DNA of 64,000 nucleotides from Eucalyptus grandis (lineage: Eukaryota > Streptophyta > Magnoliopsida > Myrtales > Myrtaceae), in the NCBI RefSeq assembly GCF_016545825.1, contig NC_052622.1, positions 6,701,001 to 6,765,000 on the forward strand. The letters run 5' to 3'. This document shows, in pieces, positions 21,957-33,899 of this stretch (its first letter is position 1; each line of letters opens with the position of its first letter). The notes under the pieces are model-generated. The model ran no database searches. It was given only the letters and a program-made list of their open reading frames with translations, and was not told where the DNA came from. Made by a program: the position numbers and the translations under genes.

Positions 21957-23773
21957 ATGTACCAAGCCGTGTCGAGATTATGGAAAAGAAATGAAGCAGT
22001 CTTCAATGTGTTTCAACAACTCTCAAAGCAAATAGATTCCATCCAGGGCAAATTGGCCCCTACCCCGGCCTCAATTGAAGTAGTATTACCGCAATCATCC
22101 ACCCGAGGAGAGCAGGGAAAAGAAACCGATGATAGCATGCCCGAATTGGAGGATGACGCGCACCAAATCATAGTTGAGAAAGTAAAACCTACCATTTCAT
22201 CTAAAACTGAGCATGATAAGCGTCTGGAGAAGCTAGAAGAAAGGCTAAAGCAACCGCAAGGCCCGCAAGATCCTACTCCGACAGACCTCTCTATCTACTC
22301 CAAAGTCAAAATGCCCGAAAAGTTTAAGATGCCTGAATTTGAGAAGTACGATGGCACGACCTGCCCAAGGGCTCACTTGCAAATGTACTTGGTTCGAATG
22401 ACCCAGTACGTTAGTAATGTGCCTTTAATGATCCAGTTGTTCCAATCAAGCTTGGTAGGTCTCGCCTTGAGGTGGTACATCAAGAAAAACATAAACCTCA
22501 TCGAAACATGGAGTGAAGCAAGTGAAGCATTCCTCAAGCAGTACAAGTTCATAATGGATATTACCCCTTCTCGTGATGACCTCGATCGCACGGAAAAGAA
22601 AAAACAATAATCTTTCAAAGAATATGCTATTAGGTGGAGGAATCTCGCCGCCCAGATTAGCCCCGAGCCAACTGACTTTGAATTGAGAAAAATGTTCATC
22701 AAAACCCTCCCCTATGAATACCGCAACCGGATGGTGACTACGATCGCTGAATCATTCAATCAACTCATTCCAGTGGGAGAGCAGATAGAGATAGGATTAA
22801 GGGATGGTTGGTTCACCGAGCTTGTACCTGTCAGCAGAAGGTTCGGCATGAAAAAGGATAAAGAGCCCCTGATCGATGTCAATGCCACCTACACTGCGAG
22901 TGCCGGTCACCTCCCCACCGTTTAGACAAGCGCAGGCCAACAACAGACCAATAGCCGTCAGCCTCAACGCTACAACAATCGAAGACAATTCACTCCGCTG
23001 CCTGGATCTCCTTCCCAGGTTTTGGCAATCCTCCGGAGCAAGAATCTCCTCTCAATTGAGCCAAAACGACCCAATGCTGAAAGCTTCTCCAGCTATGACC
23101 CGTCCAAAAAATGCGATTATCACATGGGAGAAGTAGGCCATTCAGCGATGATTGCTTCATCCTTAAACATCGGATCCAGAACCTGCTGGATACTAAAGCC
23201 TTCTCATTCCAGACGACGAAACCAAATGTCCAAAGCAATCCGCTCCCTGATCATGCTGACAAACTAAATGCGATATTTGGTTCTGAAGCCAGTCAAATAA
23301 AAAATGTCAATGCACATACTGTTGACATCTACCGAGGGCTAGTAGAAGCCGGGTATTATTCAGATGACCAAATACCACCTTTGGCGACAATGGAAGAAAA
23401 GGTATCAAGGATGATAGAGGCTGGAATAATCGTGCAAGTTGATCGCACTAGCATAGTTTCCACTATATCACAAGTCCTCATCAACTGGGATGAGGAATGT
23501 GCCGCGCTGAATGCCAAAAAAGAGAAGAAGAACTCCACCCCACCTGAGGATGTATCTGAAGGAAGAGGAGCCATAGTTAAAGCATCGATAGAGGAAGCAG
23601 CTATAGTCATTGAAATCCCCCAGCCTTACAAATATGAATGTAATAATGCGGTACCATGGTCCTATGACCTTGATGTGGGTTTAGTCACGAGATCCGGCGA
23701 ACCTATGCTCAAGCGAATGCGCGATCCTGCTAAGCCCGTCACCGACGAAGAAGCCGGGGAGTTTTGGCCGTAG
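21957..23773 (+). pseudogene. Ogre-like gag with first zinc-knuckle module
   Basis: The gag opens at 21957. An acidic, Pro-rich N-terminal part is followed by the capsid-like segment KMPEFEKYDGTTCPRAHLQM, LFQSSLVGLALRWYI and WSEASEAFLKQYKF. A TAA at 22608-22610 breaks it, and capsid sequence continues as YAIRWRNLAAQISPEP and KMFIKTLPYEYRNRM to 22922. After further frame changes comes the zinc module YDPSKKCDYHMGEVGHS with the next Cys in another frame (about 23093-23195). The rest of the open stretch (23111-23773) ends AGEFWP and contains VPWSYD..LVTRSG, typical of Tat gag-pro linkers. Family knowledge: it forms the particle and binds RNA. Confidence 0.75.
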
Positions 23774-23791
23774 TTAAGGCCAGCGAATACA

Positions 23792-24800
23792 ATGTGGTGG
23801 AACATTACGAAAATCACCAGCACAAATCTCTCTGGAGTTGCTTCAAACATCATCAAACATCAAAAATCCCTCATGAAGGTATTAAGTGAGGTACATGTCC
23901 ACAAACGATTGAGCATGACAAACTCGAGGAATTTGTCGGCACCATTCTTCGAAAGATCAAATGGCATTCTCGATGAAGAAATCCCTGAGGAGGGTAGAGG
24001 ACACACCAAAGGCCTCTACATATCAGTCAAATGCAATGCATCTCACGTCGCCCGAGTGCTGATTGAGAACGGATCTGCTCTTAACATATGTCCACTAGCG
24101 ACACTCTGTCACCTTCAAATAGATAGATCACGGATCCAGGTACCCAAGACTTCTGTTCGAGCATTCGATGGAACAAAGAAGGAAACGGTGGGAGAGATCG
24201 AGCTCGACGTTCAAATTGGCCCAACCGTATTTAAAATTTTGTTCCGTGATGGATATTTCCACTGCGTTCAATTTCCTCTTAGGGCGCCCGTGGATCCACG
24301 TCGCGGGAGCGGTACCTTCAAGCCTCCACCAAAGTGTGAAGTTCGTGGTTGGAGGAAAACTAATAACGGTCCGAGGAGAAGAAGACCACCGTATCTACCA
24401 TGAGACAGCCATTCCTTATGTTGAGCCGGGTGACAAGAATGAAGCCAGCTATCAATCATTCAAGCTCGTGTCTACTGTACACGAAACTCGAGGGACCTTG
24501 CCCCTCGTCCCCGAAGTATCAAGTGTTGCGATCATGGTAGGAAAAATCATGGTTGGACACGGTTTCATTCCAGGACAAGGGCTTGGTAAGGAAGGCCAGG
24601 GCATCCGTCAACCTATTGAAGCCTTGAGGAGACCCTACACTGTCGGTTTAGGATACCTCCCGGATAGAAAAGCAAAGAAAAAAGTCGGCCTTTTATACCC
24701 CCGTCTCGAGGAAACTTTCCCGAGCCCAGCCCGGATGATGCGTGAAGAGGAGGGAATACTCCAAATTGGTTCAACCTCGAGAGCTCAAACTTGCCCGTAA
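23792..24800 (+). pseudogene. Ogre-like aspartic protease with G-patch
   Basis: The protease starts near 23990 (GHTKGLYISVKC). It has the active-site region VLIENGSALNICPL (about 24057-24097) and the downstream block NFLLGRPWIHVAGAVPSSLH (about 24254-24315). A frame change near 24240-24255 separates the two halves. The usual D-N/G-G-S active site reads Glu-Asn-Gly-Ser, so the catalytic Asp is replaced. The G-patch follows at about 24540-24640 (GHGFIPGQGLGKEGQGIRQP). G-patch sequences after the protease are known in Tat and some betaretroviral proteases and probably bind RNA. Confidence 0.78.
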
Positions 24801-25553
24801 TCCAGGAGGGCACAACTTGGCCCTCAAAGAAAGAGGAGCCGGATGACATGACCACCATATTTGGAGACATTTCTATATGTGCTATTGAGAAGGAGCAGTT
24901 AGAAGGAACAGGCGATAACTTCTCATTCATCCAGCTTCAACGCCAAGTTGATGAACTACGCGAGACAGTACACCACTTGACGGAAAACTTCACTCAAGCT
25001 ACCAGCACATTCCGCTCTCGTCATAGTGAGGATTCGAGAGAAGACCCTACCGATGCGATCGGCAAGGGGTCCGGCTATCTCGGTCCTCAAAAGCATGAGG
25101 CGGTATTCGCCTCTTCCTAAATCGATGGCCATCATTTTTCCCATCCTCCTAGAGCAAGGGCTAATCACCAGGGAACTGAGTCATCCTACTCCCGAGTACT
25201 TCCTTGATTATGATCCATCCAAGCAATGTGATTATCATTCAGGGGAATTAGGACACTCGTTAGATGGCTGTACCATCCTGAAAGACAACGTTCGGGATCT
25301 TTTAGATGCTGGGGTATTCACGTTCCGCTCTCCGTGGCTGTGTTTTGGCAAAGATCACCTCCTCGTGGTACCCAGCACTCATACCATGTTCCCTGAGCAT
25401 GCTAAGGAAGCACGTAGAGGAGAGATGATCATGGACACTTTGGGTCAGCCAAGTGGTAAATTTGACTACTATGTCAATTATTCAATCCCCCAAAGTTTCT
25501 ATTATCATCATCACCACATCGTTCTGATGGATGGGAAGGCATGGATGATCTGA
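24801..25553 (+). pseudogene. Second copy of the gag zinc-knuckle module between G-patch and RT
   Basis: A coiled-coil-like stretch (LQRQVDELRETVHHLTENF, about 24926-24985) precedes RRYSPLPKS and then YDPSKQCDYHSGELGHSLDG plus a Cys (about 25207-25275). ILKDNVRDLLDAGVFTF follows. This parallels the first module near 23000-23200 (QFTPLPGS, YDPSKKCDYHMGEVGHS, ILKHRIQNLLDTKAF) in the same residue order. The C-x3-H-x4-GH-x4-C pattern suggests metal and RNA binding. Having the module again downstream of the protease is unexpected. Confidence 0.7.
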
Positions 25554-26050
25554 ATCTGCGCAAAGCCGCAAGCACGGGAGACGTGGCTAGCAACTGGTAT
25601 GAAGACTTCTTCGTGGGCGCTATCAATGAAGGACCGCCGGGGGAAATGGGCGCAAACCCGCTCGAGTATAATCCTTTTTATTTCCTTCACATACTCCCCT
25701 ACGTGGGAGCCTATACTTTTTTAAAGAGCCTGGCTTGTTTTGTTTTCAACATCAGTTCCACCCGGGGAACCATTTTTTGAAATCACTCTGTAAATCCGTC
25801 TATTAATAAATAAAGTTGAAAACATTTTGAGGGCATGAGGAGACATACTAAACCGGCCCGTTGATGATAGCCAGCCGTCAAATGAAAGAAGAAATCTGAG
25901 GCCCGGGTCTCCTCATGTTTCATTATCCTAAATCTTCAAGAACAATTTATCACATTTCCAAAAAAAAAGAGCATGCATACTACTAACCTTATTTGTCCTC
26001 TTAGTCTATCTACTCTATGACACAGGAATGATCTAGCGGTAGGCAAGGGT
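25554..26050 (+). other. Small reading frame and noncoding spacer between protease and RT blocks
   Basis: An open stretch to 25780 encodes NWYEDFFVGAINEGPP and a hydrophobic tail. Then 25781-26050 is noncoding. Known Ogre elements have an intron between protease and RT. A pyrimidine-rich tract ending ATGACACAG (about 26017-26025) could be its acceptor. No matching donor can be fixed by eye. Confidence 0.45.
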
Positions 26051-27700
26051 ATGGGGGCGGTCCAAACCAACGTCGTGGATAGCTATGATAGCAATTCTGA
26101 TAGCTCAGATGATGACTTTGATAGTTCCGATGAAGTTCAACGAGACTGGGAGCATCATGAAGAAACAAGGCCTTCCACCACTGAAGACACCGTCATCGTC
26201 AATTTGGGCAGCACAGAAGGTCCAAGGGAGATAAAGATTGGCGCGAACCTTCCTAAAGAAGAAGCTGCAAGCTTGATTGCCCTCCTAAAGAGGTATCAAG
26301 ACATATTCGCATGGTCATACGCGGATATGCCGTGCCTTGATCTAATGATCGTGGAGCATAGTTTGCCAACCAACCCCGACATAGTCCCCAAGAAGCAAGT
26401 GGCTAAGAAGAACCAAGCCGAACCTCAAAAAAGATTGAAGAAGAGGTAATGAAACTCCTCGAAGTGGGCTTCCTCGAAGTCTCGCGATACCCAGCTGGGT
26501 AGCAAACATTGTGCCGAAAGAAGAAGGATGGTCGAATACGTATTTGTGTCGACTATCGTGATTTGAACAAGGCAAGCTCGAAAGATGATTTCCCATTACC
26601 CCACATAGACGTTCTGGTGGACAGTACGGCAGGATTCAAACTGTTCTCTTTTATGGATGGATTCTCGGGATACAACCAAATAAAGATGAAGGAGGAAGAT
26701 AAGGAAAAAAAGGCGTTCATTACTCCATGGGGAACTTTCCATTATAAGGGCATGCCTTTTGGCTTGAAAAATGCTGGAGCAACTTACTAGCGAGCCATGG
26801 TCACCCTTTTCCATGACCTGATACACAAAGAAATTGAAGTATACGTTGATGACATGATCGCTAAAACCAGACATGGAGAGAACCATGCGAAGACCCTGGA
26901 GAAACTATTTGAGCGACTTCGCCAGTTTAAGTTGCGCTTGAATCAAGCAAAATGTGTGTTTGGGGCAACTTCTGGCAAATTACTTGGATTCATTGTAACC
27001 TGTGAAGGAATACAAGTAGATCCATCGAAACCAAGGCGATATTTGAGATGCCTCCTCCTTCGACTGTAAAAGAAGTCCGGAGCCTTCTGGGAAGATTAAA
27101 TTACATTGCCCGATTCATTTCCCAGCTTTCTGAAACTGCAAAACCATTCTTTAAACTTCTCAGGAAGGATGCACAAATTAAATGAGATGATGATTGCCGA
27201 CGGCATTTGAAGACCTAAAGCGTACTTGATGAAACCCCGATTCTAGTACCTCCGGTCTGGGGCACCCTTTAATTCTCTACCTTACCATCAACAAGTGAAT
27301 CCTTAGGTGCAATGCTGGCACAAAAGGAGCCCCATGACCAGAAGGAGCGAGCCATCTACTATTTGAGCAAAAATTCACTACATCAGAACAAAACTACTCC
27401 AAATCAGAAAAAACATGCGCCACATTAGTATGGGTGTTGCATAGGCTCCGACAGTATACCTTGCATTACCAAACTTTCCTCGTAACTGAAAGTGATCCGA
27501 TCAAGTATTTGCTCAGTCGCCCAGCATTGGTAGGAAAATTGGCCAAATGGCAAATCCTGATCTCGGAATTCAACATTCAAGTGATGTCGCAAAAATCAGT
27601 TAAAGGACGGGTGATTGCTGATATGTTAGCAGACTATCCTAAAGGAGTACGCAAGGATAATCCCCCGGACGATCGAATATTCGCGGTAGAAGAAGACACA
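26051..27700 (+). pseudogene. Ogre-like reverse transcriptase and first RNase H
   Basis: Begins with an acidic linker and LLKRYQDIFAWSYADMP, the usual entry to Gypsy RT. Fingers and palm follow: RKKDGRIRICVDYRDLNKAS, FMDGFSGYNQI, GMPFGLKNAGATY, YVDDM at about 26842-26856, and KCVFGATSGKLLGF. RT ends with VRSLLGRLNYIARFIS. RNase H traces (LTIN..SLGAMLAQ, AIYYLSK, about 27270-27370, then LLSRPALVGKLAKW) follow. Lesions: frame changes near 26425, 26495 and 27030-27050, TAG at 26788-26790 after ATY, and stops near 27183 and 27209. Confidence 0.87.
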
Positions 27701-28130
27701 TGGACTATGTTCTTCGACGGAGCTGTAAATTTGTCGGAGCCGGCACCTTTGGGGCGCTCTTGATATCCCCAAATGGACAACATTATCCGGTGGCTGCAAA
27801 ATTGATATTTCCATGCACCAACAATATAGCCGAGTATGAAGCATGCATCCTCGGCCTGCAAGCGGCTATTGAAATGGGAGTGACAAAGCTAAAGGTGTTC
27901 GGCGATTCTACTTTAATAATCCTCCAGACGTTGGGCGAATGGAATACAAAAGACGCCAAGCTTGTGCCTTATCATGGTTACTTAGAAAAATTGGCGGGAA
28001 AATTCCAAGACATCTCGTTTGAATACCTACCTAGAATTCATAATCAGTTCGCTGATGCACTAGCAACGCTATCATCTATGTTGCAAGCAACGAAAGGGTT
28101 AGAAGTAGAGCCTTTAAAAATTGAAGTCCT
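27701..28130 (+). pseudogene. Second (archaeal-type) RNase H of the Ogre-like element
   Basis: FFDGAVN (first Asp), EYEACILGLQAA (Glu), VFGDSTLI (Asp) and NQFADALATLSS (Asp) give the RNase H catalytic set. A frame change near 27720-27740 separates the first motif from the rest. A second RNase H gained between the native one and integrase is a recognised mark of the Tat lineage. Confidence 0.82.
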
Positions 28131-29431
28131 GGCAAGACAGGCCTACTGCATGGCTATAACTGAAGAACCCGATGGGAAACCCTGGTATTACGATATCATG
28201 AAATACGTCCAGAAGCAAGAGTTCCCTGAACAAAGCACTCCCTCTGATCGAAAATACCTAATGAAAATGGCTTCAAAGTTTTTCGTTAGTGGTGAAAATC
28301 TGTACAAAAGATCGTATGACTCAGTCCTGCTAAGATGTGTGGATGCAGCTGAAGCCACACGAATAATGCAAGAAATACATGATGGAGTATATGGCCCTCA
28401 CATGAATGGACGTATGTTGGCCAAGAAGATAATGAGACTGGGTTATTACTAGCTCCCCTTAGAGAATGATTGTGCTCAGCATGTACGGAGTTGTCATCGT
28501 TGTCAAATTCATGGGGATAAGATAAATGTCCCTCCAACTGAACTGCATCAGTTATCTGAGCCGTGGCCGTTTTCAATGTGGGGCATCGATGTAATTGGCC
28601 CAATTAACCCAAAGGCGTCAAACGGGCACCGTTTCATCTTGGTTACAATTGATTACTTTTCAAAATGGATTGAGGCCACATCATATGCAAGCGTAATCGC
28701 GCGAAATGTCATGAAGTTTATCAAACGTGACATAATCGCCCGATATGGCGTGCCAGATTCGATCATCACCGACAATGGGACAAATCTGAACAACAAGCTG
28801 ATTGATCAATTATTTTCTTAAGTTCAAGATCCAGCATTTGAACTCATCCCCTTATCGTCCGCAAATGAATGGGGCTGTTGAGGCCGCCAACAAGAACATC
28901 AAGATAATCCTAGCCAAGACGGCTGAAAATTACCGCGACTGGCACGAGAGGCTACCCTTCGCACTGACAGCATATCGAACTTCGATTCGAACTTCTACTG
29001 GAGCAACCCCTTTTTCCCTGGTTTATGGTATGGAGGCAGTTTTACCCGTGGAAGTAGAAATCCCTTCCCTACGAATTTTATCCCAGGCTGGACTATCTAA
29101 GGAAGAATGGACACAACAAAGGCTCGAGCAGCTGAACATGATCGATGAAAAGCAACTGAAAGCCCTCTACCACGGTCAGTGTTATCAGCAGAAGGTAGCT
29201 CGATCATTTAATCAAAAGGTGCGACCCAAGAACTTCGAGATAGACGGGCTAGTCTTGAGAAAGACGCTGCCAATCTTTCCAGAGCCTGGAGGCAAGTTCG
29301 CCCCAAATTACAAGGGTCCTTATGTAATAAAAAAGATACTCCCCGAAGGAGCCTTGATCCTAGCTGAGATGGATGGGCGAGAATTCTCTAAACCAGTTAA
29401 TTCGGATGCTGTAAAAAAGTACTATCCTTAA
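28131..29431 (+). pseudogene. Ogre-like integrase
   Basis: The His-Cys zinc domain (IHDGVYGPHMNGRML, then SCHRCQIHGD) is broken by TAG at 28450-28452. The DDE core has WGIDVIGP (first Asp), IITDNGTN (second Asp) and NGAVEAANK (Glu). A one-base frame change lies near 28820. The C-terminal part (ALTAYRTSIRTSTGATPFSL, then FAPNYKGPYVIKK) runs open to TAA 29429-29431. Integrase would join the element cDNA to host DNA. This copy cannot be translated as one chain. Confidence 0.88.
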
Positions 29432-32400
29432 AAGATGTTCCTTGTCTGGCATTGCCAGACACTTCTCTATCAGATTGAAAATGCCTATGCACCTTTCATA
29501 TATGAGTGATGTATTTACACCATTATAAAGAATATGTGTTCGGTTGACTTAATGAAGGAAAATGAATGGTAATCACCAGCGTTTAGGGAAATGTCGAAAA
29601 TCAAGTAGCAAACTCGATGGCATAACTTGAGCAAATCGACATTACCCAGGCAGACGTGTAAGAGTAATCCATGTCAATTTCGCCCAGCTCGGTGTAAATG
29701 GCGCATCGTTCAGGAGCCGGTCTGGTTAGAAGGAACCTCCTGTCCCAGTTAACAATCTTAGAATCTGAAAGCCTCACTTCTTGTTCTAGATGCATGCCCT
29801 CACAAGAAGTAATTATCCATCTCAAATTCCATGGAAGTTCGAGATACATGACGGTGCCCAATGCCGCTAATCAAAAACAGAATGGGAAATTCCCCAAAAG
29901 GAATGCATTGAAAGTGAGTCAGCAACCAGCAATCATGCCTACGTAGCCATAGGTAGGAAAGGCCGGTCGAAGGAAGCATGGAGCTGTAAAGAGACTGTCA
30001 TCGACATTCAAGTATCCCTAGAAGCCAACTCATATAAACTCTGGGGAAATGCAGCTTGGTGTCATTTCTAACATTCACTCTCTGAACTTATATTGACAGG
30101 AAGCATTGGGATTCAAGGGCCAGGCTTAATGGTTAAATGGGGCAAACCAAGTGATCCAAACCCGGGACGAGAGCAGGGACACCCGATCAAATTCTCCTTT
30201 AGCTGATTATTCACGTGTCATGTCCCTAATCAATATGAGCAATCTATCGACACTCATTTGTGAATAACCTTCGTAAATAACTCTTTTGATATTCAAATTT
30301 CAACACATTTGTGAATACCATTTCACCAAGCAAGCACCCTTAAAGCTGTTAATAAGTTTTCTTGAGTAAAAACCGTTCATTTATTTTGAAAGTACAAACT
30401 CTTTCGCATCATACACTGCATGCCTTCTTCCAAGTGAATTTTGCGTGATGATTTTGTCTGTCTAAATCTTTGATTCTATTAAAGATTATTAGAATAGACA
30501 GCTAAGTGAAGAATACAAGATTAATTGAGCATGCTAGATGAGGCGCGTCGAGATGATGACAGTAAGCTATATCCTACACACAGTCCCCCGTCTATACACT
30601 TGTGAGATGAGTGCAGAAGATTCCATGACTACAGGGTAAAGAGTTCTCTCGCGAATGGTACGATAACCAAAATAGTGAGAGGCATTTCATTGTTCACCCC
30701 ATTAAGCCCCATACACTGGTGAAGCTTCTCTCATATCCCCGTCAAAGAACCACCCCACACTAGGGCAAGTCGAAAACAATTCAGCATCACAAGGTGAGAA
30801 AGGGGATAGAAATTTTCTTGCTTACACTTGCATCAATCTTCGAGTGTCTTTATTGCATATGAACACTCACATTAATTTAAGTGCCCTAGAGTCATGAAGA
30901 GCAATTCTTTCTTTACGCACTTGTATTCATTGTACAACCCAAGTGAGTCTGTAATTTTACCCTCACATCAAGACAAAGCATAAGTTATTATAGCCTGAGC
31001 GCCAGTTGAAGACGAAGACTCAAGAGTCTAATAACGGTGCTTCGATTAAGCTTGCCAAGATCAGCTCTCAAGCAACAAGAATGAAAAAAGGAGGGGCATA
31101 AAAAAGCAGTGTACTTGGTAAAAGCAAGGTCAATGCACATACTCGAAGAACTGGAATAAAAAATAAGGGCATGAAAAAGCAGTGTGCCTGGTAAAAGCAA
31201 GGCCAATGCCCTCTAGTAAAAAAATACAGCCAAGAAAAAGTTGTTGTTGTGGTCCATAGAACCTCCATATGACAAGAAAGACTAGTGACAAATGCCAAGA
31301 CAGTCACCAACTCTCACCCTCTTACATGTGAGCTAAGTCTACATCACATTCCCATTGTAAAAGTCTCTTCAGACTAGGGGCACTTCAATTAACGTAGGAT
31401 TTCATATGTTTATAAGCATCGCTCGAAGAAGTACGAGCAAGACTATTCTATCTCTTTTCGCAGACTCTTGACTTGCAAACCTCGGAGATGATCGTGCGGC
31501 ACTTCGTTCATGAGCCTTGACCTCGACGGTCCCATTCGATGAGTTATTGACCAAGTCTTCATCACAATTTCAACAAAGACCTCTCACATTGGTAAAGTCG
31601 TACCATTTGCGAGAATACTCAGACCCCTGCTGACATGATGACAGTGAGAAGTGTGGTCCTTATGAATCCTGCATCAATGGTCAGGATAGCCTTTTCCATG
31701 AGAGTGAGCGGAAAGTCCTTTCAGACTGAAAGTCTCTCATCTGGCATGCTCAAGACATCTACATTCTAAATGAAGGTTGTCTTTCAAAATCTTCCCCAGT
31801 GGAAATCAAAAGATGCAGAACTGACAAAATTGTCATGCATGAATCTCATTTGAACTCATGAATTTATAGCATATACAATCATGTGTGCATACTGTGCAAA
31901 TAGCAAACATACTCTTAGAGATCAGAGATATTGTCAGGTAAGCACATCTCTATCCCCATTTGTCTTAAGGTACCTATCACTGTCCAGGTACTCTCTTCTT
32001 GACACTCGACCTATTCGAGTCATCCCTTGAGTTTGGGTGCTTGCAATTGTCTCAGTATCCCGTTGTCTTCGAGTACCCACCACTTGCCGGGTAATCCCTC
32101 TTAACGACACTCGACCTGTCCGAGTTGTCCTCAGAGTATTGATACTTGTGACTGACCAAGTATCCCTTTATCGTTGAATACATACTGCTGTCTAGGTATC
32201 CCTATTGTCTTTGAGTACCGGTCACCGTTCAGATACTCCCTTTTCCTGACACTCGACCTGTTCGAGTTGTCTCCAGAGTATTGATACTTGTGACTGACCA
32301 AGTATTCTTGGAATACCTACTGCTGTCTAGGTATCCCCACATCGTCAAGTACCCACTTTTGTCTAGGTACTCCCTTTTCCTGACACTCAACCTGCCCGAG

Positions 32401-32798
32401 TTGTCCCCAAATTATATAGTTGTTGTTCAAGCATTCCATTGCTTTGCTTGGCACCGCCATCCAGGTATGCTTTCTAGCACTTGGACCAGCTTGAGTAGTC
32501 CCAAATCATATCATTAAATACTTGTGTTCATCCAAGTATTCCAGTACTTTGTACACCTATGGCTATCCAGGTGTTCCACCCCTTTTAAGTGCCTGCGGCA
32601 ATCCAGGTAAGCCTCGTGCTACATTCAAATTCTCATTACCAGGAGGTGAGAGATCTTCATGAATATCCAAGATACGTCCTCGATATTCCCACTACCAGGA
32701 GGTACCCCTCCGATGCTTGTGATCATCCAGGTATCCTCCAAGAGTTTGTACTTGTGATCGTCCAAGTACTATCTCCCAACAAAACAGATGCCCTGAGA
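29432..32798 (+). other. Ogre-like long 3' noncoding region
   Basis: No open frame worth reporting. It contains a duplicated segment near 31107-31205 ('aaaaagcagtgt.c.tggta' twice). From about 31960 to 32770 lies a degenerate repeat field built from 'cactcgacctg.ccgagttg' and 'gtaccca..ac.tg.c.ggta' words. Long untranslated repeats before the 3' LTR are known in Ogre elements. Confidence 0.65.
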
Positions 32799-33640
32799 AA
32801 GGTCGGAGCAATCTCCCGTCAAGGCGACCGAAGAAAGGTTCGGGTCCTAGACAAACCATTGATTGTTTTAACAGGCGACCGAAGAATGGTTCGGGCCCTG
32901 GAGAAGCAATTTCCCGTCACGGCGACCGAAGAATGGTTCGGGTCCTGGAGGAGCAATCTCCCGTCAAGGCGACCGAAGAAAGGTTCGGGTCCTAGACAAA
33001 CCATTGATTGTTTTTAACAGGCGACCGAAGAATGGTTCAGGTCCTGGAGAAGCAATTTCCCGGCACGGCGACCGAAGAATGGTTCGGGTCCTGGAGGAGC
33101 AATCTCCCGTCAAGGTGACCAAAGAAAGGTTCGGGTCCTAGACAAACCATTGATTATTTTAAACAGGCGACCGAAGAATGGTTCGGGTCATGGAGAAACA
33201 ATTTCCCGTCACGGCGACCGAAGAATGGTTCGGGTCCGAGACAAACCACTAATTGCTCTAATAGGCGACCGAAGAATGGTTCGGGTCCTGGAGGAGCAAT
33301 TTCCCGTCAAGGCGACCGAAGAAAGGTTCGGGTCCTAGACAAATCATTGATTGTTTTAACAGGCGACCGAAGAATGGTTCGGGTCCTGGAGGAGCAATTT
33401 CCCGTCAAGGCGACCGAAGAAAGGTTCGGGTCCTAGACAAATCATTGATTGTTTTAACAGGCGACCGAAGAATGGTTCGGGTCCTGGAGAAGCAATTTCC
33501 CGTCACGGCGACCGAAGAATGGTTCGGGTCCCGGAGGAGCAATTTCCCGTCAAGGCGACCGAAGAAAGGTTCGGGTCCTAGACAAATCATTGATTGTTTT
33601 AACAGGCGACCGAAGAATGGTTCAAGCCCTGGAAAAGCAA
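32799..33640 (+). repeat. Tandem array with higher-order structure in the Ogre-like 3' region
   Basis: About 17 subunits each begin 'ggcgaccgaagaa' followed by 'ggttcgggtcc'. Three types alternate: A of about 51 bp ending in 'cattgattgttttaaca', B of 47 bp ending 'agcaatttcccgtcac', and C of 47 bp ending 'agcaat.tcccgtcaa'. The order is mostly A-B-C, giving a higher-order period near 145 bp, with some units dropped in the middle. The array encodes a repeating open frame by chance and is not thought to be a gene. Confidence 0.88.
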
Positions 33641-33885
33641 CCTCCTCATATCACCAGGTAAGATGACGCCTTGATACTTGCCAAACTCGGGGTTCACACC
33701 CTATCTCACTCACTCCCGGTAAGTAACTACAGGTATCCTCCTATCTATCTTAGTATATGTAATGTTATATTGCTCTTTTTCTGCATAGAACAATAAGTCC
33801 CAAATAAAATATAATCTGTTACGCATGTATGGATAAAATTTAGGCATCAGTTTGTCTTTGAATGCAACCTTTGCAAGCTGACCTT

Positions 33886-33899
33886 CAAAGAGGGGCAGC
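33886..33899 (+). other. Ogre-like polypurine tract
   Basis: CAAAGAGGGGCAGC lies directly before the 3' LTR start TGTTGACG, the place for plus-strand priming. Confidence 0.6.

Noticed and set aside
29432..31310. Short frames on both strands after the Ogre integrase
   Set aside because: Less than 90 codons, no motifs, and they lie in the known noncoding region of this element type.
32799..33640. CRISPR-like alternation of conserved and variable segments
   Set aside because: Plant nuclear context inside a retrotransposon. The 'spacers' are just three recurring subunit types.
32589..33666. Repetitive protein-like frames (TGDRRMVR.LEKQFPV) in the tandem array
   Set aside because: The array happens to lack stops in several frames on both strands. 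Unit lengths of 51/47/47 do not preserve one frame, so it is not a repeat protein.
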